DNA of 64,000 bases. It comes from Antarcticibacterium flavum. GTDB lineage: Bacteria; Bacteroidota; Bacteroidia; Flavobacteriales; Flavobacteriaceae. Each line of letters begins with the position of its first letter. Within the stretch, counting starts at the first letter, position 1. Positions 43,951 through 55,889 of the stretch are shown here, piece by piece. The notes under the pieces were generated by a model. That model worked only from the letters and a program-made list of their open reading frames with translations. It searched no databases and had not been told where the DNA came from. Both the position numbers and the translations under genes were made by a program. The DNA lies in contig NZ_CP040812.1 in the NCBI RefSeq assembly GCF_006159205.1, positions 1,302,001 through 1,366,000 of the forward strand, read 5' to 3'.

Positions 43951-44526
43951 TTATTTTTTATAAAATTTGTCCTCCTGCCATTTTTTAGGATTGTTAATGA
44001 TATATGCTGAAATATTTTGGTGAGACCTTTCATTTCTAATTATTATTTCCCAATAATTCCGTTGCCATAATTTTCCCATTGTTTTGTTTTGAGATTTGTA
44101 TATCTCGAGGCATTTATTGAAAACAATGGATTTGTAAGCCCCTATTATATTTCCAATTGTTGGGGCGACCCTCGCGGTCGCCCAATCGTCATTTTCTCCT
44201 AAATCATTCTTAGTGGCATCCCCGGAGGGGGCGACCGCAAGGGTCGCCCGTACGGGGTTATCATTCAAAATAATAATTCCGTGCATATGATTAGGCATGA
44301 CCTGGAATACATCCAGATCTAAATTAGGGAAGCGTTCCGGCAATTTCTGCCATTCGTCATATGCAATTCTGCCAAATTCATTTAAGATCATTTCTCCGGC
44401 TTCGATTTTTCCAAATCTATGCTTCCTGTTCTGGCAAGGAATTGTAATAAAATACGCCCCGGCTTGTGTATAATCGTAGCCTTTAAGGCGGGTAGATCTT
44501 CGATTATGTCTTCTTACATCCCTCAT
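43951..44526 (-). CDS. RAYT-type (REP-associated Y1) transposase carrying internal hairpins
   Basis: 191 residues of the Y1_Tnp/IS200-like superfamily. Marks: YFITIPCQNRKHRFG, HUH metal motif MPNHMHGIIIL, and catalytic Tyr in NISAYIINNPKKW. Single copy without IS ends, as for RAYTs that process REP palindromes. Within the gene are two inverted hairpins with GGGCGACC/GGTCGCCC arms (44163-44183 and 44229-44249), which encode the variable loop between the HUH and Tyr motifs. The start overlaps the hydrolase stop by 4 bp, so its translation is coupled to that gene. Confidence 0.88.
   Translation of the reverse strand: MRDVRRHNRRSTRLKGYDYTQAGAYFITIPCQNRKHRFGKIEAGEMILNEFGRIAYDEWQKLPERFPNLDLDVFQVMPNHMHGIIILNDNPVRATLAVAPSGDATKNDLGENDDWATARVAPTIGNIIGAYKSIVFNKCLEIYKSQNKTMGKLWQRNYWEIIIRNERSHQNISAYIINNPKKWQEDKFYKK
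44163..44249. repeat. Pair of inverted GC hairpins inside the RAYT gene
   Basis: GGGCGACC-CTCGC-GGTCGCCC at 44163-44183 and GGGCGACC-GCAAG-GGTCGCCC at 44229-44249. They share arms but have loops in opposite sense, 45 bp apart. This is the layout of a BIME (paired inverted REPs), here located in a coding sequence. Confidence 0.75.
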
Positions 44527-45350
44527 CTTTCGCTATTCCGGTTTTCGAATCTTTTCAAAACCCTTTCTATCTCCTCCTCATACCTCTGCGTCCCCAAAAA
44601 ATTATTATGGCCAAAGCCCTCCATAGTAATGAGCGTATCGCCGGGTTTGAATTCCTGTTGCAGCTTAAGGGAGGAGCCGTAATAAATGATCTCATCCTCA
44701 TCCCCGTGCAGAATGGCCACTGGAGCATTTGTATCCCTGAGATATTTGCCTGTGCGGAGCTTATATTTTATTAAGAAAGATGGTATGATTTGCAGGGGCG
44801 TGGTATTATTCTTCAGGTCGGGGACAGAGTAGAAAGGCGCCTGCAGGATCAAAAGCTTTGGAGAATTTTTGGCTGCCAGCCTCGCAGCCATTCCCGACCC
44901 TATGGAATGCCCCAGCACGATGATATCCTGCTCCTCATACTCCTGCTTTACGTAGTCATAAAGGCTTTGCATATCCCGGTGAAGCTGTGCTTCATTCTGT
45001 ATGTTACCCTCGCTTTTGCCGTATCCCCGGTAATCGGGGATGAAAAGGTCATAATTGAACCTGGTGAAAGTTTCGGCTACACCTCCCCATCCTTCCAGGG
45101 AGCCGGCATTTCCATGGAGGTAAAAAACCACTCCTTTTGGTTTCTCAGCTTTGAACAATAAAGCATTCAGCTCCTTTCCATCGTGCATTTTTACAAATCG
45201 CTCCTCAAAATCACCGGAAACTCCAAATTTAAAATCCCTCGCTAATGTCTGCGGAAAAAATATCATCTTTTCCTGGAAGAAATAGGCGAGAGTGCAAATA
45301 AGCAGATAAAGTCCTGCTAGAACTGAAATTAAGATTATAAGATTTTTCAT
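44523..45350 (-). CDS. Membrane-anchored alpha/beta hydrolase (BEM46-like)
   Basis: 275 residues: one N-terminal membrane helix (IILISVLAGLYLLICTLAYFF), then a serine hydrolase fold with oxyanion segment FYLHGNAGS, nucleophile elbow GHSIGSG, and GDEDEIIYY ... GFGHNNF giving the Asp and His. Close in layout to BEM46/YfhR-type esterases with unknown substrates. The RAYT gene follows with a 4-bp overlap. Confidence 0.88.
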   Translation of the reverse strand: MKNLIILISVLAGLYLLICTLAYFFQEKMIFFPQTLARDFKFGVSGDFEERFVKMHDGKELNALLFKAEKPKGVVFYLHGNAGSLEGWGGVAETFTRFNYDLFIPDYRGYGKSEGNIQNEAQLHRDMQSLYDYVKQEYEEQDIIVLGHSIGSGMAARLAAKNSPKLLILQAPFYSVPDLKNNTTPLQIIPSFLIKYKLRTGKYLRDTNAPVAILHGDEDEIIYYGSSLKLQQEFKPGDTLITMEGFGHNNFLGTQRYEEEIERVLKRFENRNSER

Positions 45351-45549
45351 AGAAAGAAAGATACAGATTCCGGATTACTTTTAGGCCAAAGCCTTGAGTC
45401 TGGAGTCTGGACCAATTTTAACTTAACAGAAATATTATTATATCTGCTTCAGAAGAATTCAGGTAAAATTCTGTTTCTTTAAGTGTGTTTCTTCAGAAAA
45501 AATAAACGTATGATTTATGCCTCTAACCTTCAGCATTAGACATTCAGCA

Positions 45550-46296
45550 TTAATTTTCAACAGCCTCTTCTGTATTTTTATTATTATGCTCCCTGTACAG
45601 CTTTTCGCCCAGTTTACCTTCATCGCCTAAGGCCCTGCCCTTAATAAGCCAGGCTGCCCCGAAAAGAAACAACATGACAGCCTCCAGCACCAGGGTGGAA
45701 TTTTCAAACAATTTAAATTTTTCTGAAACCGGGACCAGCAACATACAAACTATTATCCCAATCCCGCAAAACCGGTAAATATGATTTTCATTTAACCTGC
45801 TCACTGGAATTTCCTCGTTCTGCTCCTGCCCTATTGTGAAAACATTAAGCGCCAGCAATGCAAAGATCCCAAAAAGACCTGCCGCAAAACCATAATGCAG
45901 CCACCCCAGCCAGTACAAGTCATATGGAATGAGCGTGTACAACTTTTCCTGTCCGGGGGCAGGGTTTACAGGTATAAGCGCTACTCCCAAAGCCATGATG
46001 CCGGCGATATTGGTTAGTAATTGATCGTTTTTAAAGAAAGATTCATTATCGTGGCCTTTGTACCTAATAAGGAATACCCCAACTGCACTTAAGGTACCCG
46101 TGAGGATCTCCCTAAAATTTGTATAATAATAATCACTTATTGAAGGCTGGAGCGAAGTGTCAAAAAACCTGAAAAGCGATAAAATCACCAGGATGACTGG
46201 AAGCAGTAATCCCAAATAACCTATAGCTCTCCTTATACGCCGGTAGGTAAAAATATCATTTTGTCCTCTCCTGCCTTTTCTGTTTCCCTGGTTCAT
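45550..46296 (-). CDS. Six-helix integral membrane protein, unknown function
   Basis: 248 residues with about six to seven hydrophobic segments (AIGYLGLLLPVILVILSLF, ILTGTLSAVGVFLI, NIAGIMALGVALIPV, WLHYGFAAGLFGIFALLAL, IGIIVCMLLVPV, AVMLFLFGAAWLI). N- and C-termini are charged. A SDYYYTN motif before helix 2 resembles bacterial membrane proteins of the DUF998 sort, but I cannot assign a family with confidence. Confidence 0.78.
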   Translation of the reverse strand: MNQGNRKGRRGQNDIFTYRRIRRAIGYLGLLLPVILVILSLFRFFDTSLQPSISDYYYTNFREILTGTLSAVGVFLIRYKGHDNESFFKNDQLLTNIAGIMALGVALIPVNPAPGQEKLYTLIPYDLYWLGWLHYGFAAGLFGIFALLALNVFTIGQEQNEEIPVSRLNENHIYRFCGIGIIVCMLLVPVSEKFKLFENSTLVLEAVMLFLFGAAWLIKGRALGDEGKLGEKLYREHNNKNTEEAVEN

Positions 46297-46345
46297 CCAT
46301 TAAAAAGTTTTTTATTGGAACAGGAACTTTCTCCCTTTCTTTCCA

Positions 46346-46885
46346 CTATTTTGAACCCCTTAGCTGCCGGGAATCCCTGGAAAGGATCTTACGGGCAGTT
46401 GCAAGCAGGCTGGTGTAGCTGCCAACATCGACTCCCTGTTCATCGCCCCAGCTCTCCCCACGGGTACGCACCGTAATCGCATCTTTTTCCCAGTGCCAGG
46501 AGTAGATGATCTTTTCATAAGCGGTCTCAGGTTCAGCATAGTTAAAGGTGTTTCTTTGCTCATCATAAGGATACTGGTTCTCTGTTTCGACGATCATAAT
46601 TGGCTGGTCGTTCTTAAGATAAACTGTGGTAATAAACTGCGCATTGGAGAGAAATATACTTTGGGAGATCTTACGTATTTCTTTTCCCAGCAGCCATACC
46701 TCCAGGCTTCCTCCCCCATCTGTAGCCCTGTTGTAAACATCATTGGTATCAAAAGAATAATGCTCCAGGCCGGGATCCATATCGATCTTGCTTACCTCAC
46801 TGTCTATATCAAGCACAGATAATTTCTGGCCCTGCACCGCAAAGCTAAAAAGGCATATGAGAATTGAGATCGAAAATTTCATCAT
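46346..46885 (-). CDS. Secreted protein, unknown function
   Basis: 179 residues with a signal peptide (ends FAVQGQ, about 19). The mature part is a beta-rich domain (VWLLGKEIRKISQSIFLSNAQFITTVYLKNDQPIMIVETE) without a family I recognise. It lies 49 bp upstream of the membrane protein gene on the same strand and is probably co-transcribed. Confidence 0.75.
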   Translation of the reverse strand: MMKFSISILICLFSFAVQGQKLSVLDIDSEVSKIDMDPGLEHYSFDTNDVYNRATDGGGSLEVWLLGKEIRKISQSIFLSNAQFITTVYLKNDQPIMIVETENQYPYDEQRNTFNYAEPETAYEKIIYSWHWEKDAITVRTRGESWGDEQGVDVGSYTSLLATARKILSRDSRQLRGSK

Positions 46886-46989
46886 TTTGGGCGGCAGTTT
46901 TTCTATTTATTAAACTGATAAACAGGCATAACAACGAAGATACCGTTTATCCGGGAATTTTCAGAATTTGTTTAAGGAATGAATACACT

Positions 46990-47154
46990 GTTGTCCGGTT
47001 AAAGAGTCTTGACCGCTTCCGCTGCTAGAATATAGAACCCAGACTAAAATCTACGACAGCCATATATAGCAAGGCTAAACGGAAATTTACATTATATTAA
47101 TCGGACACCAATAGATTGAAAATTGAAATTTTGAAAATGTTGCTGTCCGATTAA
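46990..47154. repeat. Dispersed element C, copy 1
   Basis: Begins TGTTGTCCGGTTAAAGAGTC and contains a GCTAGAAT...AGACTAAAAT segment. It ends with TTAATCGGACACCAA (47098-47112), the inverted counterpart of its start, plus a further TGTCCGATTAA (47144-47154). Related sequences lie at 53659-53882 and 61967-62092. The rest of the 630-bp gap before katG shows no gene. Confidence 0.65.
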
Positions 47155-47493
47155 AGCTTATAATTTAACTGAAGCCTTGATGCGTGAAATCAAAGAACAC
47201 GTTAGCCTCGCCCAGGGGAAGGTTTCGATTCTGATATTTTTAAATCTTCTATTTATTCAGCAGCTTGACTAATTTCTATTCCAGGCTGTATAAATAAAAG
47301 AGTGGATTCCATATTTAAGCAGCGACAATGATCCATATCCTTTTAGCTGAGACCAGTGACTTTAAAGCCTCAATTTAATTTTTGTAAAAAAAAATTTCAA
47401 GGTACTTCCTCTATAGTTTTTACTTACTCACCATAGTTATTTAGTATATAAATCGAAAAGCTATAAGGAAAAATTATAGTATTTTTATAGTAG

Positions 47494-49776
<2,283 letters not shown>

Positions 49777-49823
49777 TCATGTGCCTTAAAGGCAATTCAA
49801 TGCTCACATTCGATTAAAAATAT

Positions 49824-49853
49824 AAATGGCCTCTTCCCGGGGCCATTTTTTTA
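49824..49853 (+). terminator. katG terminator
   Basis: AATGGCC and GGCCATT arms around TCTTCCCGG, followed by T7. Confidence 0.85.
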
Positions 49854-49884
49854 TTTCATTTCCGGGGGGAGTTGCATATTAGAT

Positions 49885-50841
49885 TTAGAACTCACAATCT
49901 GTAACCACCACGGTACTCTCATTGCTTAAAGTAGCTATTTGTTCAAACTCTTCAGGAATGTCGTCAATGCAAATGTGTTCTGCATAAGGATAGTTCCCCA
50001 TATTTGAACCCCCAATATCCTCAGCACGCAAGGTTGATAGCACTGAGTTATTTTTCAGGATAAGGGAACGAATACGATTTTCAGAAATGTCAAGCCATTC
50101 CAGGTTAGTGAGGCAATGGAAGTCAAAAATCTCGGGTTCCCCTCCTTCCAGGTAATAGGTATTCAGCTTTTTAAGCGAAGGGATCTGGCAATAATCAATA
50201 TTTAAAAAACTATTGGTGAGATCAAGGTCAATTAAACCTGTGGTACCTTCAAAATTAACATCCATAAAATTAATTGGAAGGCCTATGTTATCATCTGTAA
50301 AATACTCATAATGCGGCCTGTCATTGATCAACCTTACCGTAGCCAAATTTGTGAGGCCGGAAAGATCCAATACATCACTAAAATTTGTTGCGAGATTATT
50401 AAACTCAAGATATTTTAGATTTGTTAATCCGGTAAAATCGTAGCTGATCAATTCAGAACCCGTTACCCCTGTGCCAATTCCGTCACCCTGACCGGTTATC
50501 TTAAGGTATTCAAGATTGATGAAATTCTCAATTCCGGAAAAATCAACAAGTCTCCCAATTTCGTGGTAATAAAAATTCATTATCAATCCTTTTATAACCT
50601 CTGCCTCACTGCGCTGAATCTCGCCATCATTATTTAAATCAATGTCATTGTCCCCCACGCCATCACCCGTAGTGTCTATTGAGTTACTGCTAAGGAGCTT
50701 ATCCCTGAAAAGTTCATCGGGAATAAAAATAATATCCTCTGCAACCGGCTCCTCAGGTTCATTATCATCTGTTGTTTCAGTATCGCATGAGGTGAAAAAC
50801 AAAGCCAGTGCCATACACATGAACGTAGTGGTCCTTTTCAT
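49885..50841 (-). CDS. Lipoprotein with leucine-rich repeats and an EF-hand-like segment
   Basis: 318 residues: lipobox FTSC at 16-19, an acidic linker, a DTTGDGVGDNDIDLNNDGEI stretch (about 56-75) typical of calcium-binding loops, then irregular LRRs (FINLEYLKITG, LTNLKYLEFNN, LTNLATVRLIN, LTNLEWLDISENRI). Likely surface exposed for binding; partner unknown. Similar LRR lipoproteins are frequent in Flavobacteriia. Confidence 0.82.
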   Translation of the reverse strand: MKRTTTFMCMALALFFTSCDTETTDDNEPEEPVAEDIIFIPDELFRDKLLSSNSIDTTGDGVGDNDIDLNNDGEIQRSEAEVIKGLIMNFYYHEIGRLVDFSGIENFINLEYLKITGQGDGIGTGVTGSELISYDFTGLTNLKYLEFNNLATNFSDVLDLSGLTNLATVRLINDRPHYEYFTDDNIGLPINFMDVNFEGTTGLIDLDLTNSFLNIDYCQIPSLKKLNTYYLEGGEPEIFDFHCLTNLEWLDISENRIRSLILKNNSVLSTLRAEDIGGSNMGNYPYAEHICIDDIPEEFEQIATLSNESTVVVTDCEF

Positions 50842-51126
50842 TATTCAATGGAAGTTTATGAGTACTAATTTGTGTAGGGCAAGTCTAAGATAAATAAAAT
50901 CTCAAGTAAAAAACTAAAGCAGAAGGTTTTAAATATGAATTCCTGCTTCAAACAAAAAGGAAGGTCGTCAATCTAAAAATTTCAATTGTAGTCGCCCTAT
51001 ACCAGGAGAATAGCGTACCGTACAGAATCAGGATATGAGTTATTAAATTTTAATACTTTCCCCTCTTCTCTCTATTCTCTTCTCTTTATTCTTCCGTCCT
51101 GATTCTTGTTTCTTGGTTCTTGGTTC

Positions 51127-51753
51127 TTAATCAGAAGATTCCTCCTGCTCATACCTTCCCCTCAACAACCCGATCATTTGCCCAATTCCAATTCCAAAAT
51201 ACATACGGTCTTTGTTGATTTGCAGCAAAGGGGAAAGAGACAAGCCATAATACCGGGTAAAAGGAAATTCAAGTTTAGGGTTTATGATCAAACTTAGCGT
51301 GTTGTAGCTTTGGTAATCATAAGTATAATTTTGCGCTAAAAAACTACTTGTTTCTACCGGCTCCCAGTTGGTGGGCTCATTGATTATGGTAAATGCGACT
51401 CCCAGGGACAAATTGGCGCGAATAGTCCCTTTTTTATTAAACTTGTAAACTTTTCCCGCCATAAGCTGGATGTTTTGCAGTTGATCATAGGGATTGGCCA
51501 AACCCAGTGTTAGTAAACCTATAATACCCGAGGAATAATTTTCGGGTGCGGCGACAGGGCGCCTAATAAAACCCGAATATCCTATCTTAAAAGAGTAAGA
51601 TTCCCTAAGCACATAATTTGCATTGATATCTACTCCCAAATAGTTCCCGGCACTAACTTCAGCAGAATGATAGATGGCGTGGTTCTGAGCGAATTGCGCA
51701 TGTACAGTGTTAAAACAGAATAGAATAAATAGGAGGATTAAGGTTTTCTTCAT
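51127..51753 (-). CDS. Outer-membrane protein, unknown function
   Basis: About 208 residues from ATG at 51753 (MKKTLILLFILF, signal ending VHAQ). The mature chain is barrel-like (INANYVLRESYSFKIGYSGF, TIRANLSLGVAFTI, RYYGLSLSPLLQI) and ends in an acidic tail. No family recognised. An in-frame upstream ATG at 51780 would add nine residues before the signal peptide and is unlikely. Confidence 0.75.
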   Translation of the reverse strand: MKKTLILLFILFCFNTVHAQFAQNHAIYHSAEVSAGNYLGVDINANYVLRESYSFKIGYSGFIRRPVAAPENYSSGIIGLLTLGLANPYDQLQNIQLMAGKVYKFNKKGTIRANLSLGVAFTIINEPTNWEPVETSSFLAQNYTYDYQSYNTLSLIINPKLEFPFTRYYGLSLSPLLQINKDRMYFGIGIGQMIGLLRGRYEQEESSD

Positions 51754-52071
51754 TTGGAAATTAAGAGATCTCCAATGCAAAATTAAAAGGAGAAGGAAAA
51801 GTTAAAGATTTTGAGGTAATTACCAAAAACAATTTGGTTCATTAAGTGATTCTTTGCGGTATGTAATTAAGGAATTACTAATCTGGAATGGAAATTACCA
51901 TTCCTCAATTTATTTATTACAAGTTCATCCCCCACCGCGACCACGGCTTTATAATTACACTTCAGGGCTAAAAACGGATAGTTGCGAGTGCTAAAAGGGT
52001 ACAAATCTACTTTACAGTTATTGCCAATTTCACCTCCATATTTCTTAACTTTAAGAGCAAATTCGGAACCA

Positions 52072-53061
52072 ATGAAAACTCTCTTCTTCAGCGCGAAACA
52101 ATATGATAAAAATTCATTTACAGATCAAAATAAGACTCACAACTTCCAGCTGGAGTTTGTAGAGGAGCCGCTGAACCGGCATACTGCCGTTCTCGCTAAG
52201 GGGTTTGACGCTATCTGTATCTTTGTAAATGACAGTGCAAATGCAGAGGTGCTGGATGTGCTTGCAGAACAGGGTGTGAAATTGATTGCGCTGCGAAGTG
52301 CAGGTTACAATCATGTTGATCTCTCCAAAGCAAAAGAACTTGGTATTAAAGTGGTGCGGGTTCCCGCCTACTCTCCTTATTCTGTTGCTGAACATACCGT
52401 GGCCCTTATACTTACCATTAACCGAAAAACCCACCGTGCCTACAACCGGGTGCGGGAAGGCAATTTTTCACTGAACGGCCTCATGGGATTTGACCTGCAT
52501 GGCAAGACAGTGGGACTCATTGGCCTTGGAAAAATAGGAGTTTGTACTGCTAAAATTCTCCTGGGTTTTGGCTGCAAGGTCCTGGGATATGATGTGGAGG
52601 AACAGGAAGAGGTCAAACAACTCGGCGTGGAATACAGCAGCCTGGATAACCTCTATTTGAAGTCAGATATCATTTCCCTCCACTGCCCCTTAACCCCAGA
52701 TACGCACCACATCATCGACAGTTCCTCCATTGCAAAAATGAAAAAGGGAGTAATGCTCATCAATACCAGCCGCGGAGCACTGGTGGATACCCAGGCGGTG
52801 ATCGACGGACTCAAAAGCGAGTACATCAAATACCTGGGCATCGATGTATACGAGGAAGAAGCAGATCTTTTCTTCGAAGACCTTTCAGATAAAGTGATCA
52901 AGGATGATGTTTTCATGCGCCTGCTCTCCTTCAACAACGTCCTCATCACGGGCCACCAGGCATTCTTTACAGAAGAAGCCATGAGGGAGATCTCGAGGGT
53001 GACATTAGGGAATATTGCGAGTTTTGAACGAGGTGGGGAGGTTGAGAATGAGGTGGTTTGA
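52072..53061 (+). CDS. D-lactate dehydrogenase-like 2-hydroxyacid dehydrogenase
   Basis: 329 residues from ATG at 52072 (MKTLFFSAKQYDK). D-isomer-specific family: cofactor loop VGLIGLGKIGVCTAKI, LRSAGYNHVDL (substrate Arg region), NTSRGALVDTQAVIDGL (catalytic Arg), and GHQAFFTEEA for the His. Strongly like fermentative D-LDH (LdhA). An in-frame start at 51982 would add 30 residues not typical of the family. Confidence 0.92.
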   Translation: MKTLFFSAKQYDKNSFTDQNKTHNFQLEFVEEPLNRHTAVLAKGFDAICIFVNDSANAEVLDVLAEQGVKLIALRSAGYNHVDLSKAKELGIKVVRVPAYSPYSVAEHTVALILTINRKTHRAYNRVREGNFSLNGLMGFDLHGKTVGLIGLGKIGVCTAKILLGFGCKVLGYDVEEQEEVKQLGVEYSSLDNLYLKSDIISLHCPLTPDTHHIIDSSSIAKMKKGVMLINTSRGALVDTQAVIDGLKSEYIKYLGIDVYEEEADLFFEDLSDKVIKDDVFMRLLSFNNVLITGHQAFFTEEAMREISRVTLGNIASFERGGEVENEVV

Positions 53062-53099
53062 AGGGGTGGCGGTTGGCGGTTGTCAGTTGTCAGTTTTCG

Positions 53100-53615
53100 G
53101 TTGTCGGTTGTCGGTTGTCGGTTGTGGGTTGAAAAAGTTCTAGGTTGTAGGTTGTAGGTTGAAAAAAAGTGGAGAGAGGAGAGTAGAGAGAGGATAGTCT
53201 GGACGTGTTATAGGTTGTGCTCAGTTGTCGGTTGTCGGTTGAAAAAGTTCTAGGTTGTAGGTTGAAGGTTAAAAAAAAGTGGAGAGTGGAGAGTGGATAG
53301 TTGGAACTTGTTAGTACGCTGTTCTCAGTTGTCGGTTGTCGGTTGAAAAAAAAGTGGAGAGTGGAAAGAGGAAAGAGGATAGTTGGAACGTGTTAGTAGG
53401 CTGTTCTCAGTTGTCGGTTGTCAGTTGAAAAAAAAAGTGGAGAGTGGAAAGAGGAAAGAGAAAAGTTGGAACGTGTTAGTAGGCTGTTCTCAGTTGTCGG
53501 TTGTCGGTTGAAAAAAAAGTGGAGAGTGGAAAGAGGAAAGAGGATAGTCAGTGCGGGTTATAGGTTGTTCTCAATTGTCGGTTGAAAAAAATGGAGAGGG
53601 AGGAGATCCTTAGTC
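53100..53615. repeat. Imperfect tandem array, unit about 81 bp (5-6 copies)
   Basis: Units begin GTTGTCGGTTGTCGGTTGAA, continue with GTGGAGAGTGGAAAGAGG and end near GGCTGTTCTCA. Units starting at about 53329, 53410 and 53493 are 81-83 bp and nearly identical; earlier ones (53107, 53224) carry an extra TTCTAGGTTGTAGG insert; the last is truncated. No spacers and no reading frame, so not a CRISPR array. The final unit runs into a segment (GATCCTTAGTCCCGAGAT) repeated at about 57785. Confidence 0.8.
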
Positions 53616-53658
53616 CCGAGATTGTAATATTCCGATTTGGAATTTGGAATTTGGTTCC

Positions 53659-53882
53659 ATTGTTGTCCTATTAAAATATGTAAAATCTTCCTTACCCTTT
53701 GAATAGCTAGACAGAGGGTATATCAACCTCGACCAGATGGTGGTTTTGAATCTAAAAAAGTTCAGGAAATTTGAATTTATGCAAAAGAATCTAAGTGGCT
53801 ATTTTCCAGGCAATCATATTTTAGTCTAGGTTCTAGATTCCGGCAGCGAAGCGGTCTAGACTCTTTCACCGGACAACAATGA
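53659..53882. repeat. Dispersed element C, copy 2
   Basis: Starts CATTGTTGTCCTATTAA and ends CTCTTTCACCGGACAACAATG, an inverted pair. Inside is GATTCCGGCAGCGAAGCGG next to GTCTAGACT, as in the other copies. Downstream to 54128 is low-complexity sequence (GGAATTTGG, TAACTCATAACTC) with no gene. Confidence 0.6.
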
Positions 53883-54128
53883 TTTGGTGCTTGGAATTTA
53901 AAAATTAATCTCGCTTCTCAGAAACAAGTCCAGGCTTTAGATTCCAGACGCCAGACTCTCCTTCAATAAGAACTATTACATCAAATTTAGACGTTGGATC
54001 CTGAGAAGACATTTGGAATTTGGTGCCTGGAATTTGGTGTTTTTTAATCCCATAACTCCTAACACCTAACTCATAACTCAAAACTTTTCCCTCTTGTTTC
54101 ATGTCTCTTGATTCTTGATTCTTCTTAA

Positions 54129-54638
54129 CTACAGCCGGTAAAACAAACTAAACCCGATGCTAAGTATAACATCACTCATCCCTCCAATGTCTTCAAAAAG
54201 TCCTTCTTCCTCGCGGGAGAGGACAAAGGAAAGACCGGCATCTGCTGCTATACCCAGTTTGGGGGAGAGATTGAAGTCCTTGCCTAATCGCGGCACCAGT
54301 AACAGGTATTTCCTTTTTTCGTAATCGGTTTCAAGCCTTAATTGATAAATGCCAAGCCTGCCATACCAGGGGCGTCGGATTGATAGCACTGATGTCTCTC
54401 CAAAATGGTAATAATAATCTCCTCCTACCGAATACACATCCTCATATTCACCGGGAAAAAATCCCGCACTTATCCCCAGTTGAGATTGTCCCATTTGGTA
54501 ACGGAGTCCTAAATTGATCAATTCAGGATGGCCGAGTCCTGTCGCAATATTAAATTTTTCCTGTGCCATGGCCGGGTTAGTAGCCAGTAGAGAAATGAGA
54601 CCCAGAACCAGGGTTTGCAAAGGATGAAGTGATTTCAT
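54129..54638 (-). CDS. Outer-membrane protein, unknown function
   Basis: 169 residues with signal peptide (ends NPAMAQ, about 25) and barrel-like strands ending in an aliphatic/aromatic tail (SIGFSLFYRL). No family recognised. It follows the radical SAM gene by 21 bp on the same strand and may be part of that locus. Confidence 0.75.
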   Translation of the reverse strand: MKSLHPLQTLVLGLISLLATNPAMAQEKFNIATGLGHPELINLGLRYQMGQSQLGISAGFFPGEYEDVYSVGGDYYYHFGETSVLSIRRPWYGRLGIYQLRLETDYEKRKYLLLVPRLGKDFNLSPKLGIAADAGLSFVLSREEEGLFEDIGGMSDVILSIGFSLFYRL

Positions 54639-54659
54639 AACTATCCGAATTAAAAATCA

Positions 54660-55889
54660 TTAAGAAAACCTGGTATAATCAATGCAACCGGCATTTTTAA
54701 GGGACCTAAGGTTTGCCTCCAGATCCCCATCCAAAAGGTTTCCGGATTTTTTTTGACAGAAAGGACATGGATTAATATCGCCATCTGTATCGATATAAAA
54801 TCCCTTATACCCTCCACTAAAACAACCATGCCGGCGCTGATAATAACCGTGATAGGTGATAATTGGATAAGAAAGATATTTGGAAGAAAAATTTAATTCG
54901 GTATAAATTTCCTCCACGATCTCAAGATGTTCCGGATGTAAAAGCACATCTTTTCCAGCGAAATGCCCTACGGCCTTGGGTTCCAGAAACTGGACAAAGG
55001 CCACACCCATTTCCCTCGCCATTTCCATATATCCTATAAGGTTCTCCCGGGTGGCAAATTCCCTTGTGATGCAAATTGATAGAGATACAACGAAATCCTG
55101 CTCAAGTGCATTTCTTACAGCTGTTTCTGCCCACGAAAAAGCATCTTTAAAGCCCCTGAATTTGTTATGAAGTTCAGGATCAAAATGATCCAGGCTAACA
55201 AAAACACCAGTAAGCCCTGCCTCCTTTAAACGCCTTGCATTATCTTCTGTAAATTTAAATCCCGACGTATCAATCCAGAAGGTAGTTTCTTTTTTATTGG
55301 CTGAATTGAGGATCTCAATGATCCGTTCAACTTTCAGCATTGGCTCACCACCTGAAAATTGAATTTCACTCACCCCCTGCCCTTGAAGTTTTTGGACAAT
55401 TTCTATAAGTTTAGCAGTAGAAAGGTTTTCCTTTTTATTTAAACTGTCCCATTCAAAACAATGATCGCATTGAAGAGAGCATTTTTTTGTAATAGCCATA
55501 ATGACGTTATTAAACCTGTAAGTATCCTGCTTAACAGGTTTAAAATCATTAAGCTGACTAATCATAAATTTTTTAAAAGTATTACTCCTCCACCCCGGAC
55601 CGTACAGGTATCGATAATATTTACCATCAACCTGTACTGTTTTTCTCAACTTAAAGTCTCCAACAAATTTTTTTCTGAGGATGATCAGGTATTTAAGTCC
55701 GCTAAGCACATCCACAGGATCTTTATAGCATTCCCGGGCAATTTTTATGATACTAAAAATGATCCGGAGGTTGATGTAGTCATTTCGCCAGCCACTTATA
55801 ATATTAGTACGAGTGATAGTTTTTATTGTAGTCTTTTTAAAGGTGGCCTCTTCCCGAAGCGGAACCCTTAGAACGTGATCAGTTTGCAT
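54660..55889 (-). CDS. Radical SAM protein with SPASM-like C-terminus
   Basis: 409 residues. About 130 N-terminal residues precede the core; the [4Fe-4S] motif is CSLQCDHC, followed by FSGGEPM (SAM-binding GGE). The C-terminal GCFSGGYKGFYIDTDGDINPCPFC and a later Cys (AGCIDY) look like a SPASM/twitch auxiliary cluster site, the type found in peptide- and protein-modifying enzymes. It overlaps the upstream lipoprotein gene by 11 bp. No short precursor peptide is seen next to it, so the target is unknown. Confidence 0.85.
   Translation of the reverse strand: MQTDHVLRVPLREEATFKKTTIKTITRTNIISGWRNDYINLRIIFSIIKIARECYKDPVDVLSGLKYLIILRKKFVGDFKLRKTVQVDGKYYRYLYGPGWRSNTFKKFMISQLNDFKPVKQDTYRFNNVIMAITKKCSLQCDHCFEWDSLNKKENLSTAKLIEIVQKLQGQGVSEIQFSGGEPMLKVERIIEILNSANKKETTFWIDTSGFKFTEDNARRLKEAGLTGVFVSLDHFDPELHNKFRGFKDAFSWAETAVRNALEQDFVVSLSICITREFATRENLIGYMEMAREMGVAFVQFLEPKAVGHFAGKDVLLHPEHLEIVEEIYTELNFSSKYLSYPIITYHGYYQRRHGCFSGGYKGFYIDTDGDINPCPFCQKKSGNLLDGDLEANLRSLKNAGCIDYTRFS

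Noticed and set aside
53100..53615. Possible CRISPR array.
   Set aside because: Units are contiguous, of 81 bp or more, without unique spacers, and no cas genes are present.
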